Positions 26,101 to 37,827 are shown, counted from the stretch's first letter. The stretch: 64,000 nt of DNA from Neopestalotiopsis rosae (GCA_023078685.1 JALGAS010000009.1:1-64000); one strand, 5' to 3'. Notes: generated from the sequence alone by a model not told the origin. Numbers and translations are program-made.

Positions 26101-28996
26101 GAACTGTACCTAGGCGAGCTTTTTAGCAGTTCCTCGAGAGCCCAATGGGGACCAGTTCGCATTTGCAAGCTTGGCTGATTCGTCAATTCGTATGATAAGG
26201 CCAAGACTTGACGGCATGCTATATCATGGAGTGCATGCATTGTGAAATGATAGCCATCATGTACGCATGCCATCCGATCACGTAGAATTGTTCCTCACTG
26301 GCCGGATAGAGCCACGTTGCTTCGAGAACAGCACAAAGCCGCTGCACTGCAACCTGATCCGGCATTTCTATTTGCATCAGGCATTTCGTGTTGATCAGAA
26401 GCAATTTCCCGACTGTCAATCCTAGTACAGTACCTTGGGATCTTTTTCCCTATCCGAAGAGTCCGAGAAAGAAGAAAGATTTTTCCAAGGTCTGCTTGAA
26501 TCCAGCTTGGAATCCCGAAACTTTGTTACGAAACTCCTCTGTCTTGGGTGAGTTTGAGAATGTTCAGTCGGGTGGGTGGGGGGATCATGCCCACTCTATT
26601 ACCCCACGAAACTGCCTACAGTTGACGTACCTAGAGGCTAGCGCTTGACTGCTTCCCTAGTGTAATGTCTGTGTTCTCTATCAACGGCTGTCAATGTTAC
26701 CATGATCGTCACTCAGATTACTACGAATTGTTGTATCTGCAGGAGAGTGTGTCAATATTGGAATCTGCAGAGTGACAGCCTAGTCAATGACTTTGACCGC
26801 AGCGAGAAAGATGCGAACCGATCTTGCTTAGCATATTTCTTGTATCAAATGGCCACCGAGTTGACCACGGCAACAGTGCCATCATCTGCACATGGAAATG
26901 GTATACCCTAGACAGTGATTCCTGACCCAGTGCACTGGATATGCTATAGCATGACAATAGTCGCGCATGGGGCTGCCTTGCAAACCTTGGCCCTTGGTTA
27001 ATAACAATTGCCGGCGAAGCAGCTGGGCGTGAAGGACCAACGTCTGATCTACACTGGACCCTGGCCGTCGATGATTCTAAGCCGCGTCCTCGACTGGATA
27101 TGCCTTCGAGAAGATCATGCGCGCAGTGTCAGGGTCCCTTTCACTCCCAGCCCTCCAGCCACACTCATGAATAATGGTTACTGAGCACCGCAGGCATGTG
27201 CGGACAGGGCCACCTGGAGACAAGCAGCTTCGATGTAGGAACTTGTGTGTTTCGGAAATCAAATCCGAGATCCTTAGCAAATCTTGTGTTTAGTCAACCC
27301 CCACGTACGTCACAGAGGAAGAGAAAGAAGATAATGATGAAGAAAAAGAATGCTGCAGCTCGTCATCGGTGTCACAAGATTGACGTCTAAGACGCGGAGA
27401 TTCGGCCACAAGCGTGAGAAGAAGCTGCATGTGTGCAAGATCGCTTATGGTGTAACCCACTGCTCGGCTATCTGTATAGTAACTTTAGTGGTTTTTGAAC
27501 CTTCGATATATTACTTATTATCAAAACTCCATGAGCTGGGACCAGAGTGTCTCTAGAATGCTGGACCATGGTTCAACTCTCGGCAGACTCCGTCAACTGG
27601 TTTGGATCGTCTCAAGTCTGTTCTGAGGGGGCTTTCCGGTCGCCGTTCGGTGGGGCTCGTCAGAGATGTTTCGTCTCTGCCCGTCTCCTGGTCGATTTTG
27701 GGAGGATTGAACGCAGGCGCAGGGGATCTCGATCCGGACGTTTCCTCGAGCCCTGGGATATATGTCCGAGAAAAAAAAAACCAGGACATGTTCGGATGGT
27801 CTCTAGCGACGGAGGCTTGTTAAGGATAACTCAAAACTCTAGATTAGACTCAGAGCCAAGCTTTCACGTCTCCGTGTCAAGTATATCAATCTTGGGATTG
27901 CAATCTCCACAGTTCACCAAAGTATAATCATTATTGGCCCAAACTGAAAGCTATAGTCGAGTTGCTATTCTTACCCTGGTGGCATGTATCACTATCTGCT
28001 GCGCCAAAGGCTTCCCTTGACTATGCCACAAAATGTCGTGCTATCTGAGTCATATATTCTGTATTGAACAAGTCTGCGGCGGCGATGCAGAAAACATGCA
28101 GCAAAAATATGTGACACTGCAGTTATAGTCAAGTCTGTGCGGCTCTTACGGTAGAAGTTGGCAGCTGTCTTCTCTCGCATATGCCTTCTTTGCAATGATC
28201 TGTCTGGGCCCCTGTCACCCGGGTGTTCTGTCAATCACTGAATGGGTGCTAGCCAGTTCCGTGGTTGATCAAGGGCTAAGCTTTTGCGCGCATCGCTTCC
28301 CCTCCATCCCAACGCCCTGTCACTGTCAGCGGGCTATGGTCGCATCACCTCCGCGCTGCCACGAGGAAGTGGCCTGATTCTTGCATGTTGGTGTTGATGA
28401 GCGTTGGACCTGTCGCCAATCTGCCGTCGGGTCCCTTGCCTTAGATGTACGGCCCCCAGGTAAGCAGAGAAAGTAATAGGGCAATTTATGGCTCCTAGGC
28501 ATACGTATAAGACTGGGCCGTTGGCACCCCCTTCTCGTTCGACAATTTCTTGGAATCGAACCATTCGTCGTGGTGCCAGAGGAGATTGCGCCGTGTTTCT
28601 TAACCGTCGGTTCTCGGCCAATACATCCCAACGGTATGCCGAGCGCTCGTCAGTCGAATTTTAGACTCTTGCGGATTCTTCCTAGGATAATGGGATTCAT
28701 GGGGTAAAACATCTTGGAGAATCCCCAGGGAGGCATCGGGAAGAGGGATGGAGGCGAGGAACGAGTACAAGATCACAACCAGCATGTCGTCTTTCGGCCT
28801 AAGCACTCGGCATGTATCAAGTCACGACTCGGCCCTATCGGCTCACGTATTTACGAGTTCGGCATCATCTTGCTATACAGTATCTACTGGCGCGAACGTC
28901 ACCTGATATCCTACTGACCTGATCATTTGTTGAAAACTGTCGATGAATGGCGACATCTTTCTGTAAAACAGATCACTATATCAAGATCTGGCACCA
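23115..28996. other. Long gene-poor region between noxR and CCS1
   Basis: No intact gene recognised over about 5.9 kb. The left 300-500 bases are the probable noxR promoter. Several minus-strand fragments look faintly protein-like (about 25563-25751, 26219-26419 and 27077-27280), but they are short, in different frames, and lack a start, splice sites or a family I know. A GC-rich block with an A-run lies at about 27600-27790 inside more AT-rich sequence. This could be decayed coding or accessory DNA; the sequence alone does not prove it. Confidence 0.4.
24288..24334. repeat. Degenerate CTAC/CTGC microsatellite
   Basis: A run of imperfect tetranucleotides (CTAC with CTGC and TTGC variants) covers about 45 bases in a non-coding stretch. 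Shorter traces of the same CCTACCTACC motif occur near 57155. Confidence 0.8.
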
Positions 28997-30234
28997 TTAG
29001 ATCATGCCTTTCTCAACCTCGTCCTTTCGCTCTTCCCACAGCGTCTTGCCCGTACATGAGCAGACGGTCTTGTCGTTGTCCCACATGCCGGCACTTCTCG
29101 CTATCACGCCGACGACAGTGTTCTCGTCGTTTTGCAGCGGGCCGGCGGCCGTTTCCTCTTTCTGCACCACCATGGCGTGGCCAATGATTTCCCAGACTTG
29201 AAAAGGGTGGTCCACAAACATGGATCCTCGTCCGTTCTTGCCAACGTCCACGGTTCCGAGTAGGCCGCGAGGCTCGGTCGCGGCATCGCTGCTCGCCCAG
29301 ACCGGCCCAGCAGATGCGGCACCGTCCTTAAGATCTCCGTACTCGCGGATAGAAGCTTGGTATCTGCCAGCATCGACTCCGCGCATTGTAATATCGACCA
29401 GTGTAGTTTCGGGTGATACTTGCACCATACGAGCCAGACCTCTGACTTCCCGTTGCTTCCAGAACCCTCCCTCGCCGTCTGGGAGATCTGTGGGTGCAGG
29501 TCCCTCACTGGCCTTTTCGTGATATGTCTCTAGAATGCATACTGCAGCGCCTGTGTTGTTTGTTAGACAAGAAGAGTATAGCCAAGTTTTCCCTCGAAAC
29601 GGGATGATCCGGAACATTCTGGTAACTATAAATGATTCAAACACAATTACGAAAACGTACTGTTTGATGAGCCAGATCCTCGAAGAATAGCGTCTCTGCC
29701 AGTAGCCTCAATTGCGGTCACAATGGCTGAGGGTGCGGCTGTGAAGATAGCAATTATTGTCAGTCCTGTTGACCAATTCAGAGCCTCATAGTGGCCGCCG
29801 GGTCTTACCCGTTCCTGTAACAGCGACGAGCTGGTCTTGCAGGTTTGCATCGACCTTGGTGATGCCCTCCAGGCTATAGAGCGAATCCGAGACCGACTTA
29901 ACGCATGATTCACATGTCATGTGAACTGCGAAAAGCGTCTGATATCAAACGTTTGATCAGCACATACAAACACATGGCTTCCAGAAATAAGAAAGCTTCT
30001 AGAAAATGTTCCAATCATAGCTGAATGCTAGCTGGTGTAGTTGAAAAGACATACCTGGAAAGGGGTCTTGACCTTCCGGTCTACAGTCATGTTGGCTGCC
30101 GGTGCTAAGAAACTCCGCTTGTGATAGTCTCGGTGCAGGTCGTGAAAGTATGACGCAGCGAATAAGCCGAGCGATACTGAGCCAGTGGTCGTAGCAAACG
30201 TTTTGAATGAGATATTATGGAAATATCTCAGCAT
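28997..30234 (-). CDS. CCS1: Copper chaperone for Cu/Zn superoxide dismutase (Ccs1)
   Basis: Four exons: first exon ending at 30055 (start 30090 or 30234), then 29938-29809, 29738-29661 and 29550-28997. From the ATG at 30090 the protein has 265 residues. Ccs1 loads copper into Sod1 and forms its disulfide, in the cytosol and mitochondrial intermembrane space. Domain I has the metal site MTCESC and a ferredoxin-like fold (SLEGITKVDANLQDQLVAVTG). Domain II is SOD-like, with VWEIIGHAMVV. Domain III carries the essential CXC in VCSCTGKTLWEER. The conserved start is MTVD..KTPFQTLFAV, favouring 30090. However, the same frame is open to an ATG at 30234, adding 48 residues that resemble a mitochondrial presequence followed by a membrane helix. 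The feature span is given to that upstream ATG. It is divergent from uL13m. Confidence 0.92.
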
Positions 30235-30754
30235 AACTCACTTGTCCAGAGTGAAGGGACGTCCAAATTTGTGTTTCTTGGTTGCGACTCGAACTACCTA
30301 AATAGATGGCTGCCCGAATTTCCAATCAGATGGGGCATTTCTCGGTTGCTTTGAAATCGCCTCCATCACGAACATTCCGCACTCGGCGGTGGGATCCGAT
30401 GGGGGGCCGCTGGAACACCATAATACCTAATGGAGGTTTCAAAGGCAGCCCACCATCCACTATGGACAGCACTGAGCTTAGCGGTTAGATCAGCCTAGCT
30501 GCCCAAACTACAGCAGTCTACCGACCGCGACTTATCAGCACGTGACACCGCTCCTATCGAAAATTTGGGGACCGCGCATCTCAGACAGCTGGTAGGCGCA
30601 TATCGTGACTTTGATATCGTACGAAAGATCGACTATTCTGCTGTCACGGGCGAACTATTGCCAATCTCTACCGTGAGAAGGGAGACGGAGCCTGCTTGCT
30701 TAATTTTGGGTGTTTATCGTCTGCTTGGGGATCGTCATCCCTTGAGCCGCCATC
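30235..30754. other. Divergent promoter region CCS1 / uL13m
   Basis: About 520 bases between the two start codons. A plus-strand frame continues unbroken from 30565 into the uL13m intron, but it has no protein-like content and is not counted as coding. Confidence 0.5.
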
Positions 30755-31389
30755 ATGTCGCAAACCATCGGACTGGTAAGCAAGCTCTCCTTTCCAAACA
30801 GGCACGAGCAACAGCTCTTCTGTTGTCTCTCGCGGTCAGATCCAATTGGGATGCTAACACACGTATACAGACAAAACTCTCCTACTCTCGAGTATGGCAC
30901 CACGTTTCCGCATCAGCGATGCACCCTACCCTCTCCACACAACCGGGCGTGACGCCGCCCTCGCTCGGCCGTCTGGCATCGAGGATAGCCACGATCCTCA
31001 TGGGCAAGCACAAGCCCATGTGGGATCCGTCGACCGACTGCGGTGACTACGTCGTCGTCACCAACTGTGCCGCGCTGCACACGACCGGCAACAAGAAGTG
31101 GCAAAAGACCTACTACCGACACAACACGAAGCCCGGTTCGCTCAAGAGCGTCACCATGGACGTGCTCATGGCCAAGTTTGGCGGCGCCGAGGTCCTGCGC
31201 AAGGCCGTCAGCGGCATGCTGCCCAAGAACCGACTCCGCGACAAGCGCCTGGCCCGGTTAAAGGCTTTTGAGGGCGACGCCCACCCGTACAAGAAGAACC
31301 TGATTCAATTCGGCGGCAAGACTGTGGGACACGACGGTTGGGAGGAGGCTGTCAAGGCAATCCGGGAGGCAGATGCCAAAAAGTTATAG
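30755..31389 (+). CDS. MRPL23: Mitochondrial large-subunit ribosomal protein uL13m (MRPL23)
   Basis: Two exons, 30755-30775 (seven codons, MSQTIGL) and 30871-31389, joined across a 95-nt intron (donor GTAAGC, branch GCTAAC, acceptor ATACAG), give 179 residues. It is a bacterial L13-type protein of the mitochondrial 54S subunit. Family motifs: YSRVWHHV near the start, LGRLASRIATILMGKHKP, GDYVVVTNC, PGSLKSVTMD, AVSGMLPKNRLRDKRLARLK and the tail HPYKKN. The seven-codon first exon matches the conserved N-terminus seen in fungal MRPL23, so the short exon is trusted. A 17-residue insert between HHV and SLGRLAS (rich in Ser/Thr/Pro) is in frame and has no clear splice sites. Confidence 0.95.
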
Positions 31390-32009
31390 AAATCGCCAAA
31401 AGAGCCTGGACGGAGAGATCAGAAACGAAGGCGGAGCACGATCACCATTCATACGGAGAAGGAGGTGACCCGCTGTTCATGGCCGTGAGCCCTGTACATT
31501 TGACTGTATTACGATTTTACATCCTGTATACTGAAGGATATCACTAGGTAAAGTGAAATTTACGTTTCAAGCATGATACTAGACATTTCGTTACCTCAGA
31601 ACAATTGGTGACAAGGCTCTCGCTCTGGATGAGAGACACGGGCAAACGTACTCTGGCCAGGCTCCAAATCATCACATGAGCTGTGCGGCGCATACAAAAT
31701 CTGCGGAAAACTCCCACCCTCGATTCGGAGCTTGAATTGTATGTGTCCGAGAGACATGCACTTGCAGGGGGTAAGGCAGACTGTCTAGGCAGACTGCACT
31801 GTGTCATTGGCTCCAAATCGGCAAATGTGGTGTAGTGAGATTGGGCGGCAGTGCACCACCACACAGGTGTGCATGGGCACCGCCTCGGTGCATGTCAAAA
31901 GGTCGGCTGGACTTCACTGCGACCGAACGCTGCATTCAAAATGCTTCAGCCATCCCACTTTTTCCAACAGAACCACCCGACCGTACCGTCTACCTCATGT
32001 TGTGAGAGC
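31390..32009. other. Spacer between uL13m and the HeLo-like/ankyrin gene
   Basis: Holds the uL13m 3' UTR and the promoter of the next gene. The frame of the next gene is open upstream of its ATG to 31851, but the residues there are not like the domain start. Confidence 0.5.
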
Positions 32010-34138
32010 ATGGCCGATCCACTGAGTGCAATAGCAGGTGTTGTCGGTGTCACTGATTTCGGGGTCAAAGGCATCAACAGCCTCAGACATCTCTATCGAT
32101 CGTACAAGGATGCACCCAAGAAGCTGGAACAGCTTCGCAATGAGGCTCCGGCCCATTGGGCAGTCATGATGCGACTGGGCCAGGTATTTGATGCTGCGGC
32201 AGAGGTGGGCGACGATAACCTCAGTCGGGTGATTTATGAACTCGGGGAGCAGGGCAACGCACACTTGATTGAGTTTGACAAGTCGCTCGCAGATGATGAC
32301 CAGCTCGATTCCGAAGCCCGCCAACGGAAAAGTCGTAGGAGCCTCTTCGGGAAAAAATTGCGCCACGTTGCCAAAAGATGGCAGCTGAGATCCAAGCACA
32401 GTCTTGCATTGGCACATAAGAAAGACTTCGAGAATGTACGTGAGAGTATGAATTCAGTCTTAATGGCAGAAAGTACTCGGTAGGTTTTATTTTCACCATA
32501 CGCCACCAAGGAGGCTGACCTCGACCTAGTATGCAAATTCTCAAGAACCACAATACGGCTATACAACACCTAGCAAGCCTTCATAAGAAGGTTATACGGA
32601 CAGAGGAATCAAGACCGAGTAAGGATTCGGTGGTTGAGGCTTCCTCGTCAAGGACCTATATCATTCATCGATGCCCTCCCGACTGTCTTTGCAACTGTCA
32701 CAACCACGTGTACCGATTTCCGGCCCATTTGCTTCCAAATAGCATGCGAGGCATATGGCGAGCCATGGTTATGGCCTCATTCCGGAATCTTCGACCTAAT
32801 TCCTACTGCCATGAGTGCGCATCCATACCGCGTTCCAAAATTGCCGGCAAGCTCAACTGGCGCGTTCCAAAATGGCTTGGTTCTCTGACTGTTCAATTTT
32901 CTATGAGCTACTCTTTAAGGCGAGGTTTCACTTGCAGATTAAAGGCTTCCCAGAGGGTTGGGCTTTTCGTGGGTGACATATTCTGGTGTATTATGGATGG
33001 CGACATCCGACAGCTCCGCTCACTACTGAAGACGCGTCCAACTGCGGTGAATGACCAAGATGAACGTGATGGCGAGTCACCTCTGCAAGCAGCCATTAGA
33101 TGGAAGAGGGCTGATATGCTTACACTAGTACTGGAAAATGGTGCGGACGCAGCGATAGAAAACGATACTGGCGCCAGCGCTGCTATGCTTTTCGCAATCA
33201 GTGTATCCGAAGGACATTTCCCCGAAACAACATATCATGAGCTGTATGGAAAGCTGGCCACAGCTGATACCCTTGAGGATCTACCGGAGTTTCTGGGGCG
33301 TGGAAATGTGCACAAGATAGTACTTGGTCTGCTGAAGATGGATCTTCGCGAGTATCTTGAGGAACTTGAAGGGGATGAGCGAATTGAGCAAATACGGCAT
33401 GCTGACGGAAATGGGCAAACTCCATTGCACTTAGCTGCAGGAAGGGATGATGCAGAGGCTGTCGGGATTCTCTTGTCATTTGGAGCCGAGCCTGATGTAC
33501 GAGATAAGAGAGGTTGCACGCCCCTAGCTATGCTGGCAAGCTATCCGTGGAGCGCAAAATCTTTCAAGCTTCTCGCTCAGAGAGGTGCCAGCATTCACGC
33601 CAAAGACAGGATGGGGTTTTCAATCATCCAATTAGCCGCGACTTTTGGTTCACTAGAATTCGTGGAACAAATGTATCACTCTGGCGTCGATATAGAGGGA
33701 CGCACTGAGAAAGGCGCGACTCCGCTGTTCCTCGCGACCCGGCGTGACCAAACCGCGATCATTGAGCGTTTGCTCGAATGGGGCGCAGACATCGAAGCCA
33801 AGGACATGATTGGCCGCACGCCACTCATGTCGACGGTCAGTGAGAACGCACACCAGAGCCTTTGCTTATTGCTGAGCAAAAACGCCAATACCTGGCACGT
33901 TGATGATGACGGCGACGCGATATGGCACCAGGCCGCTATAGGCGCTGATGTAAGGACAATGGAGATTCTACAGTCTCTTGAGCCGACACATGAGGAACTG
34001 GTTCGGCGGAATAAATGGAACGAAACGCCGCTTGACGTCTTGCGCAGAAACTTTCGCGACCGACAGGATGTTTGGGACATTTTTGTAGGCCTGTGGGAGA
34101 AGGCCGCTGGACCTCGGGAAGTCACGGAAGAGGCTTGA
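32010..34138 (+). CDS. HeLo-like N-terminal domain / Cys-rich linker / ankyrin-repeat protein
   Basis: Two exons, 32010-32479 and 32530-34138 (50-nt intron, donor GTAGGT, acceptor CCTAG), give 692 residues. The N-terminus (MADPLSAIAGVVGVTDFGVK..., LRHLYRSYKDAPKKLEQLRNE) matches the fungal N-terminal domain of STAND proteins (HeLo-like), known in some proteins to drive membrane-linked cell death or signalling. No P-loop NTPase follows. Instead there is a Lys/Arg-rich stretch, a Cys/His segment near residues 203-255 (CPPDCLCNCHNH and a later CHEC), and then, from about residue 313, ankyrin repeats, clearest at DGNGQTPLHLAAGRDDAEAV, KGATPLFLATRRDQTAIIERL and IGRTPLMSTV. This architecture recurs in Pezizomycotina. 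A role in self/non-self or stress recognition is inference. No transmembrane segment is evident. Confidence 0.85.
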
Positions 34139-34389
34139 CGTTCAGGATGAGTGGCTACAAATCCCGGCCTTTCACTCTTTACATCATATCTTGAAACCTT
34201 ATATACAATAATTTTGGTAACACGTGTTTAAGAGGAAGTGCAATCATGAATTCTAAAGTCTTTATCGACCTTCGCTTCTCTAATCGTGCCATTCAAATCA
34301 AGGTGAAATAGGAACATAGACCATCGTTAATAATGCTGATGTTAAAAAATTCAATGCTAGTCGCTTGCAGTAAAAAGTAATGAACAAAT

Positions 34390-35342
34390 CTAATCTCTTG
34401 TAACTTCGCACTTGATCAGACCGTTGGGTCCCGATTGAGGAGCGTAGACCTCGGCGTCCTTGCCAGTGTTCTTGACATCCTTGTGCCATGCCAGGTCTGA
34501 GAGATACGTTAGTGATATTGTTGCTTCCTATGCATTGTACGAGGGAATTTCTTTGTTCACTTACCAATTTCAAAGTAGTGCTTGTTGGGCAGCGCATACG
34601 AGACGGCTGCCGTCTCGGGCACAGCCTCGAGAATCTTTTCGCACATGAGGTACATGGTGTTTTGCACCGAGGGGCTGTTCTCCTCGGCAAAAGTCTTGAA
34701 GGTGATATCGTGGGCGGCCTGGTAGGCCTTGTCAAAGACGTCAACCTTGTCCTTGACATCGGCGACGCTGGCAAACGTCTTCCAGGTCCAGCTGGCGTCG
34801 ACTGAGGTCGAGAGGATGCGGTCCCAGGTCTCCTTGAGGGTGGTGAAGTCGTCCTGGACGTAGCCGTAGAACATGGAGCCAGTGCTCTTGAGCACGAGCA
34901 GGTCCTGGATGGCGGACTTGATCTCGATGCCGGAGCGGGTGACGCGGGCGGCGACGGTGCGCTTGTCGTCGCCGTCGCGGTGGAAGCTGTGGGGGTGCGG
35001 CTTGCCGTCGACAATCATGCGCGACCACTTGTGCTTGACAATGTCCACGTTGGCGGCCGAGATGTGAGAGTACGTGTCCAAAAAGTGCTGGCCGAGCTGG
35101 GCGGCGAACTGCTCAATGGGGTTGATGGGGTACTCCTTGGCCTTGATAAAGATGGTGTTCTTTATCGAGTCCGTGGCGACCACTGGCTTGTTATCGGCCT
35201 TAGTGTACGACTCCTCGATTGCACCCTCCAGCAAGCAGCACACAGTCAGTTCTGTGACCTCCTCAGAGCCATCTGCCAGCTTATCGCGCTTGAAGACGCG
35301 GACGTTGTCCTTGCCATAACGGGCGGTAGAAAGACGAGCCAT
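34390..35342 (-). CDS. uaZ: Urate oxidase (uricase)
   Basis: Two exons, 35342-34565 and 34496-34390 (68-nt intron, donor GTAAGT, acceptor CTCAG), give 294 residues; fungal uricases have about 300. The enzyme oxidises uric acid to 5-hydroxyisourate in purine breakdown, normally inside peroxisomes. Catalytic and binding features are present: YGKDNVRVFK with the catalytic Lys, VVATDSIKNT with the Thr, FYGYVQDDFTTL, SVQNTMY with the Gln and ALPNKHYFEI with the Asn/His pair. The C-terminus reads ...GLIKCEVTRD then TAG. There is no SKL-like peroxisomal targeting tripeptide, and I could not find a splice that restores one. GATA-type sites lie upstream. Confidence 0.94.
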
Positions 35343-35520
35343 TTTTGATATTCGAGAATGAGTGTTTTACTCTTTCGTGTCTGCTCAGAAGTATGCAGAT
35401 AATGTGTGCTTCAGCTATGCTAGGAAACACAATGAATGGAAACCGTGGCAGGCTATTGGCAGTCTGAATCTCTATCTATAACGTGTGAGAGATGAATAGG
35501 CCAATGAGGTATCAGAGTTG
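35343..35520 (-). promoter_or_regulatory. Probable uricase promoter with GATA and CCAAT motifs
   Basis: Upstream of the uricase start there are HGATAR-type sites: AGATAA at 35397-35402 and, on the opposite strand, AGATAG at 35472-35477. A reversed CCAAT (ATTGG) lies near 35455 and CCAAT at 35501. In Aspergillus and Neurospora, purine catabolic genes depend on GATA factors (AreA/NIT2), so nitrogen control is plausible. The motifs are short and could be chance. Confidence 0.35.
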
Positions 35521-37827
35521 ATGTGAGTAATGAATGTAGTAATGAGCCGTGGTATGAAGTCAAGGTACCTTGGTGAATGTCTATGGGGTATCAGAAGATG
35601 GTGTTTGTCTCAAAGGTGGAATGGCAACGGGGGAAAAGAGGTGAAACATTAAGTCTACACAGGCGATTGGCGGTATTTAAGTAGATGTCAAGTACGTATT
35701 GCCCCTAGGAATGCAATGTTTTCCTAACACCGGACGAACTCGCAAAGCGAAGCAATGAACGCAAAGCAAAGCCCGTTGTCCGCTGTTGACCGAGAGCTTA
35801 GCATTCATGAAGGCGCCGAATCACTGGGAGCTTCCCGGGTAGAGCAGCAGCCCAGCGATAGAGAGGCACGGAGGACGCCGACCGCCCGCATAGGACCTTC
35901 ACTAACACAGTGGACGGGCCCATGGATCGGAACCGTCCAGTCATACGAGAGTAGTTTTTAGTCGTGGGCGATCCCTGCGGAGCCACGTGGACTGGGAATA
36001 GTTTTTCCCATACAGAACTCGTCCATTCTTATATGTTGTTGGTGGATGTCAAAGGAATTATACATCTTTTCTGAGCGGGCACGATATACCTCCAACACAT
36101 ATTTTGCTTCTTAGGGGTCGGAACGCCTGCGAATCAGGCACCTACCTGTTTCAATTACAGCTAATCAGAAAGCTGCGGGGCGGAGGTTGCAGCCAAGTCG
36201 GGCTGCGGGAGAGATTGATGGATGCGGGGCACACCTTCCACCTTGTTGGTCAGGTCAACGCCGAATCATTATTGTAGGGCGACCGCAGGAATTCTTATCT
36301 AATGTACTGCGAGAGCCTTGACAATGAAGCTGCATGGGAACATCGTACGACGACTCACTGAGCGTGGAAATGACAAGCCTAGCGTATGTAGGACTTACAT
36401 GGTAGCCGAGTCCATTCTCATGTGCATGGACTCGCCCAAATCATCGCTGGCATGTAGGAGCCAAGTGCCTACCCAAGTATTTCGTATCTTCTATATCTTG
36501 TCAATCTTCCAGAGGCTTCATGTTTGCGAATATTGGAATACAGCCTTTTCTCAGGTCTTTCAATATTGGCTCAAGCTTCCTTTCCGATTTTGTTTTCTCC
36601 AAGATCGCATTGGTCATGTATTGTAATCCTAAATGCTGTTAGGTTTGGATTCAGAGGCCTGTATCCAAATCTGGATGCAGAATGATAACTGTATAGACGA
36701 AAGTCCTGATGAAATATTATTACGCAACAAGAGCTCAGTAAGTATCTTTTCGATATATCAAATGTGTATATGGAAGGCACTGCATGTGTAGCAAAAATCT
36801 TATATATTTCTGGCAATTATCAAGTCGCTGTGAGAGCAGGCCAAGTATGGGTCCTGCTTCTTCTGCTGACGCCTCACGCACTTGTAAACAGATTTTTCGG
36901 TAATTTTCTCGCACAAAACTCTCAAGATTAGGATATGAGCCCTGCGTACTCGAAAGGATCATTAGAATTTTCTTCTGCATATATTTTCGTAATAAGTAGG
37001 AGGTGGAAGGCCGAACGACGAGAATGGACACAATCGCGGAATATACTCTGTAATATGCTAATAAGGGACAGCCCCGCAGTCTCCCGCCCAAGGCCCCATC
37101 CCACTTGGGTCGGCCAGGCTTGCTTTGGCTTCGCCTTACCCCTGCCCGTGTTATTCTTGGCATGGGAGCACAGATCCCAATCCTGAATCGGCCTCAACCT
37201 GGTCTCCAAGTTGGTGATGATAGCAGCTAAGCGCAATCTGGCAAGCACAAACCAAGCCTGACCTGTACAATACAGCTCCAACGTCTACGTCGATAGCACC
37301 AATTTCAGCAAGAGCGCTATCTACCTGCCTGACGCCCCATGCGCCGCGGTCTCGAGCTGGCAGGAACCCAAACAACCCGAGACATCAGACCCCACGAGGC
37401 AACAGATTGTGTCTCCTCCCAACCTTGAGCAATTAGCGATTGCAGCACCAGCGTCCGGCTCGGCAGCACATTTCGACTTGAGTGTCGACCGACTGCGCCG
37501 ACCACGATCTCGACAATTACAAGCAATAGGCTGCGCCGCACATTCACCCAGCCCCGCAAGGCACGTTGCCCTTTGAGCGCATGGTTGAGCCTCCTCAACC
37601 CAATCAATTCTGTGCACTTCCACACACACGAGCCAAAGCGAGCCTGCGTCAGTCAGTAACCAAGAGAAAGACGACGGCACTCGGAGATTGGATCTTGACC
37701 GAGTCAACAACTGGAATCCGTCTGGCAGTCGGCGCGCATCCAATATTACCACCTATGCGAGAACAAATCGAATGAGCCGCTCGTGGGTAACGTCCCGGAG
37801 GGTGGACATTGATTTGGGACTGCCACA
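35521..37827. other. Intergenic region between uricase and AVO3
   Basis: No gene recognised in this part of the divergent spacer. The stretch from about 37270 to 37827 is GC-richer and is the likely promoter and leader of AVO3. Confidence 0.45.

Noticed and set aside
27547..27927. Open frames on both strands in a GC-rich block
   Set aside because: No domain, no splice support, and not matched to any transposon terminal feature I could see.
30565..30870. Apparent N-terminal extension of uL13m in an unspliced frame
   Set aside because: The conserved MSQTIGL start with a good intron at 30776-30870 explains the gene better; the extension is leader plus intron read through.
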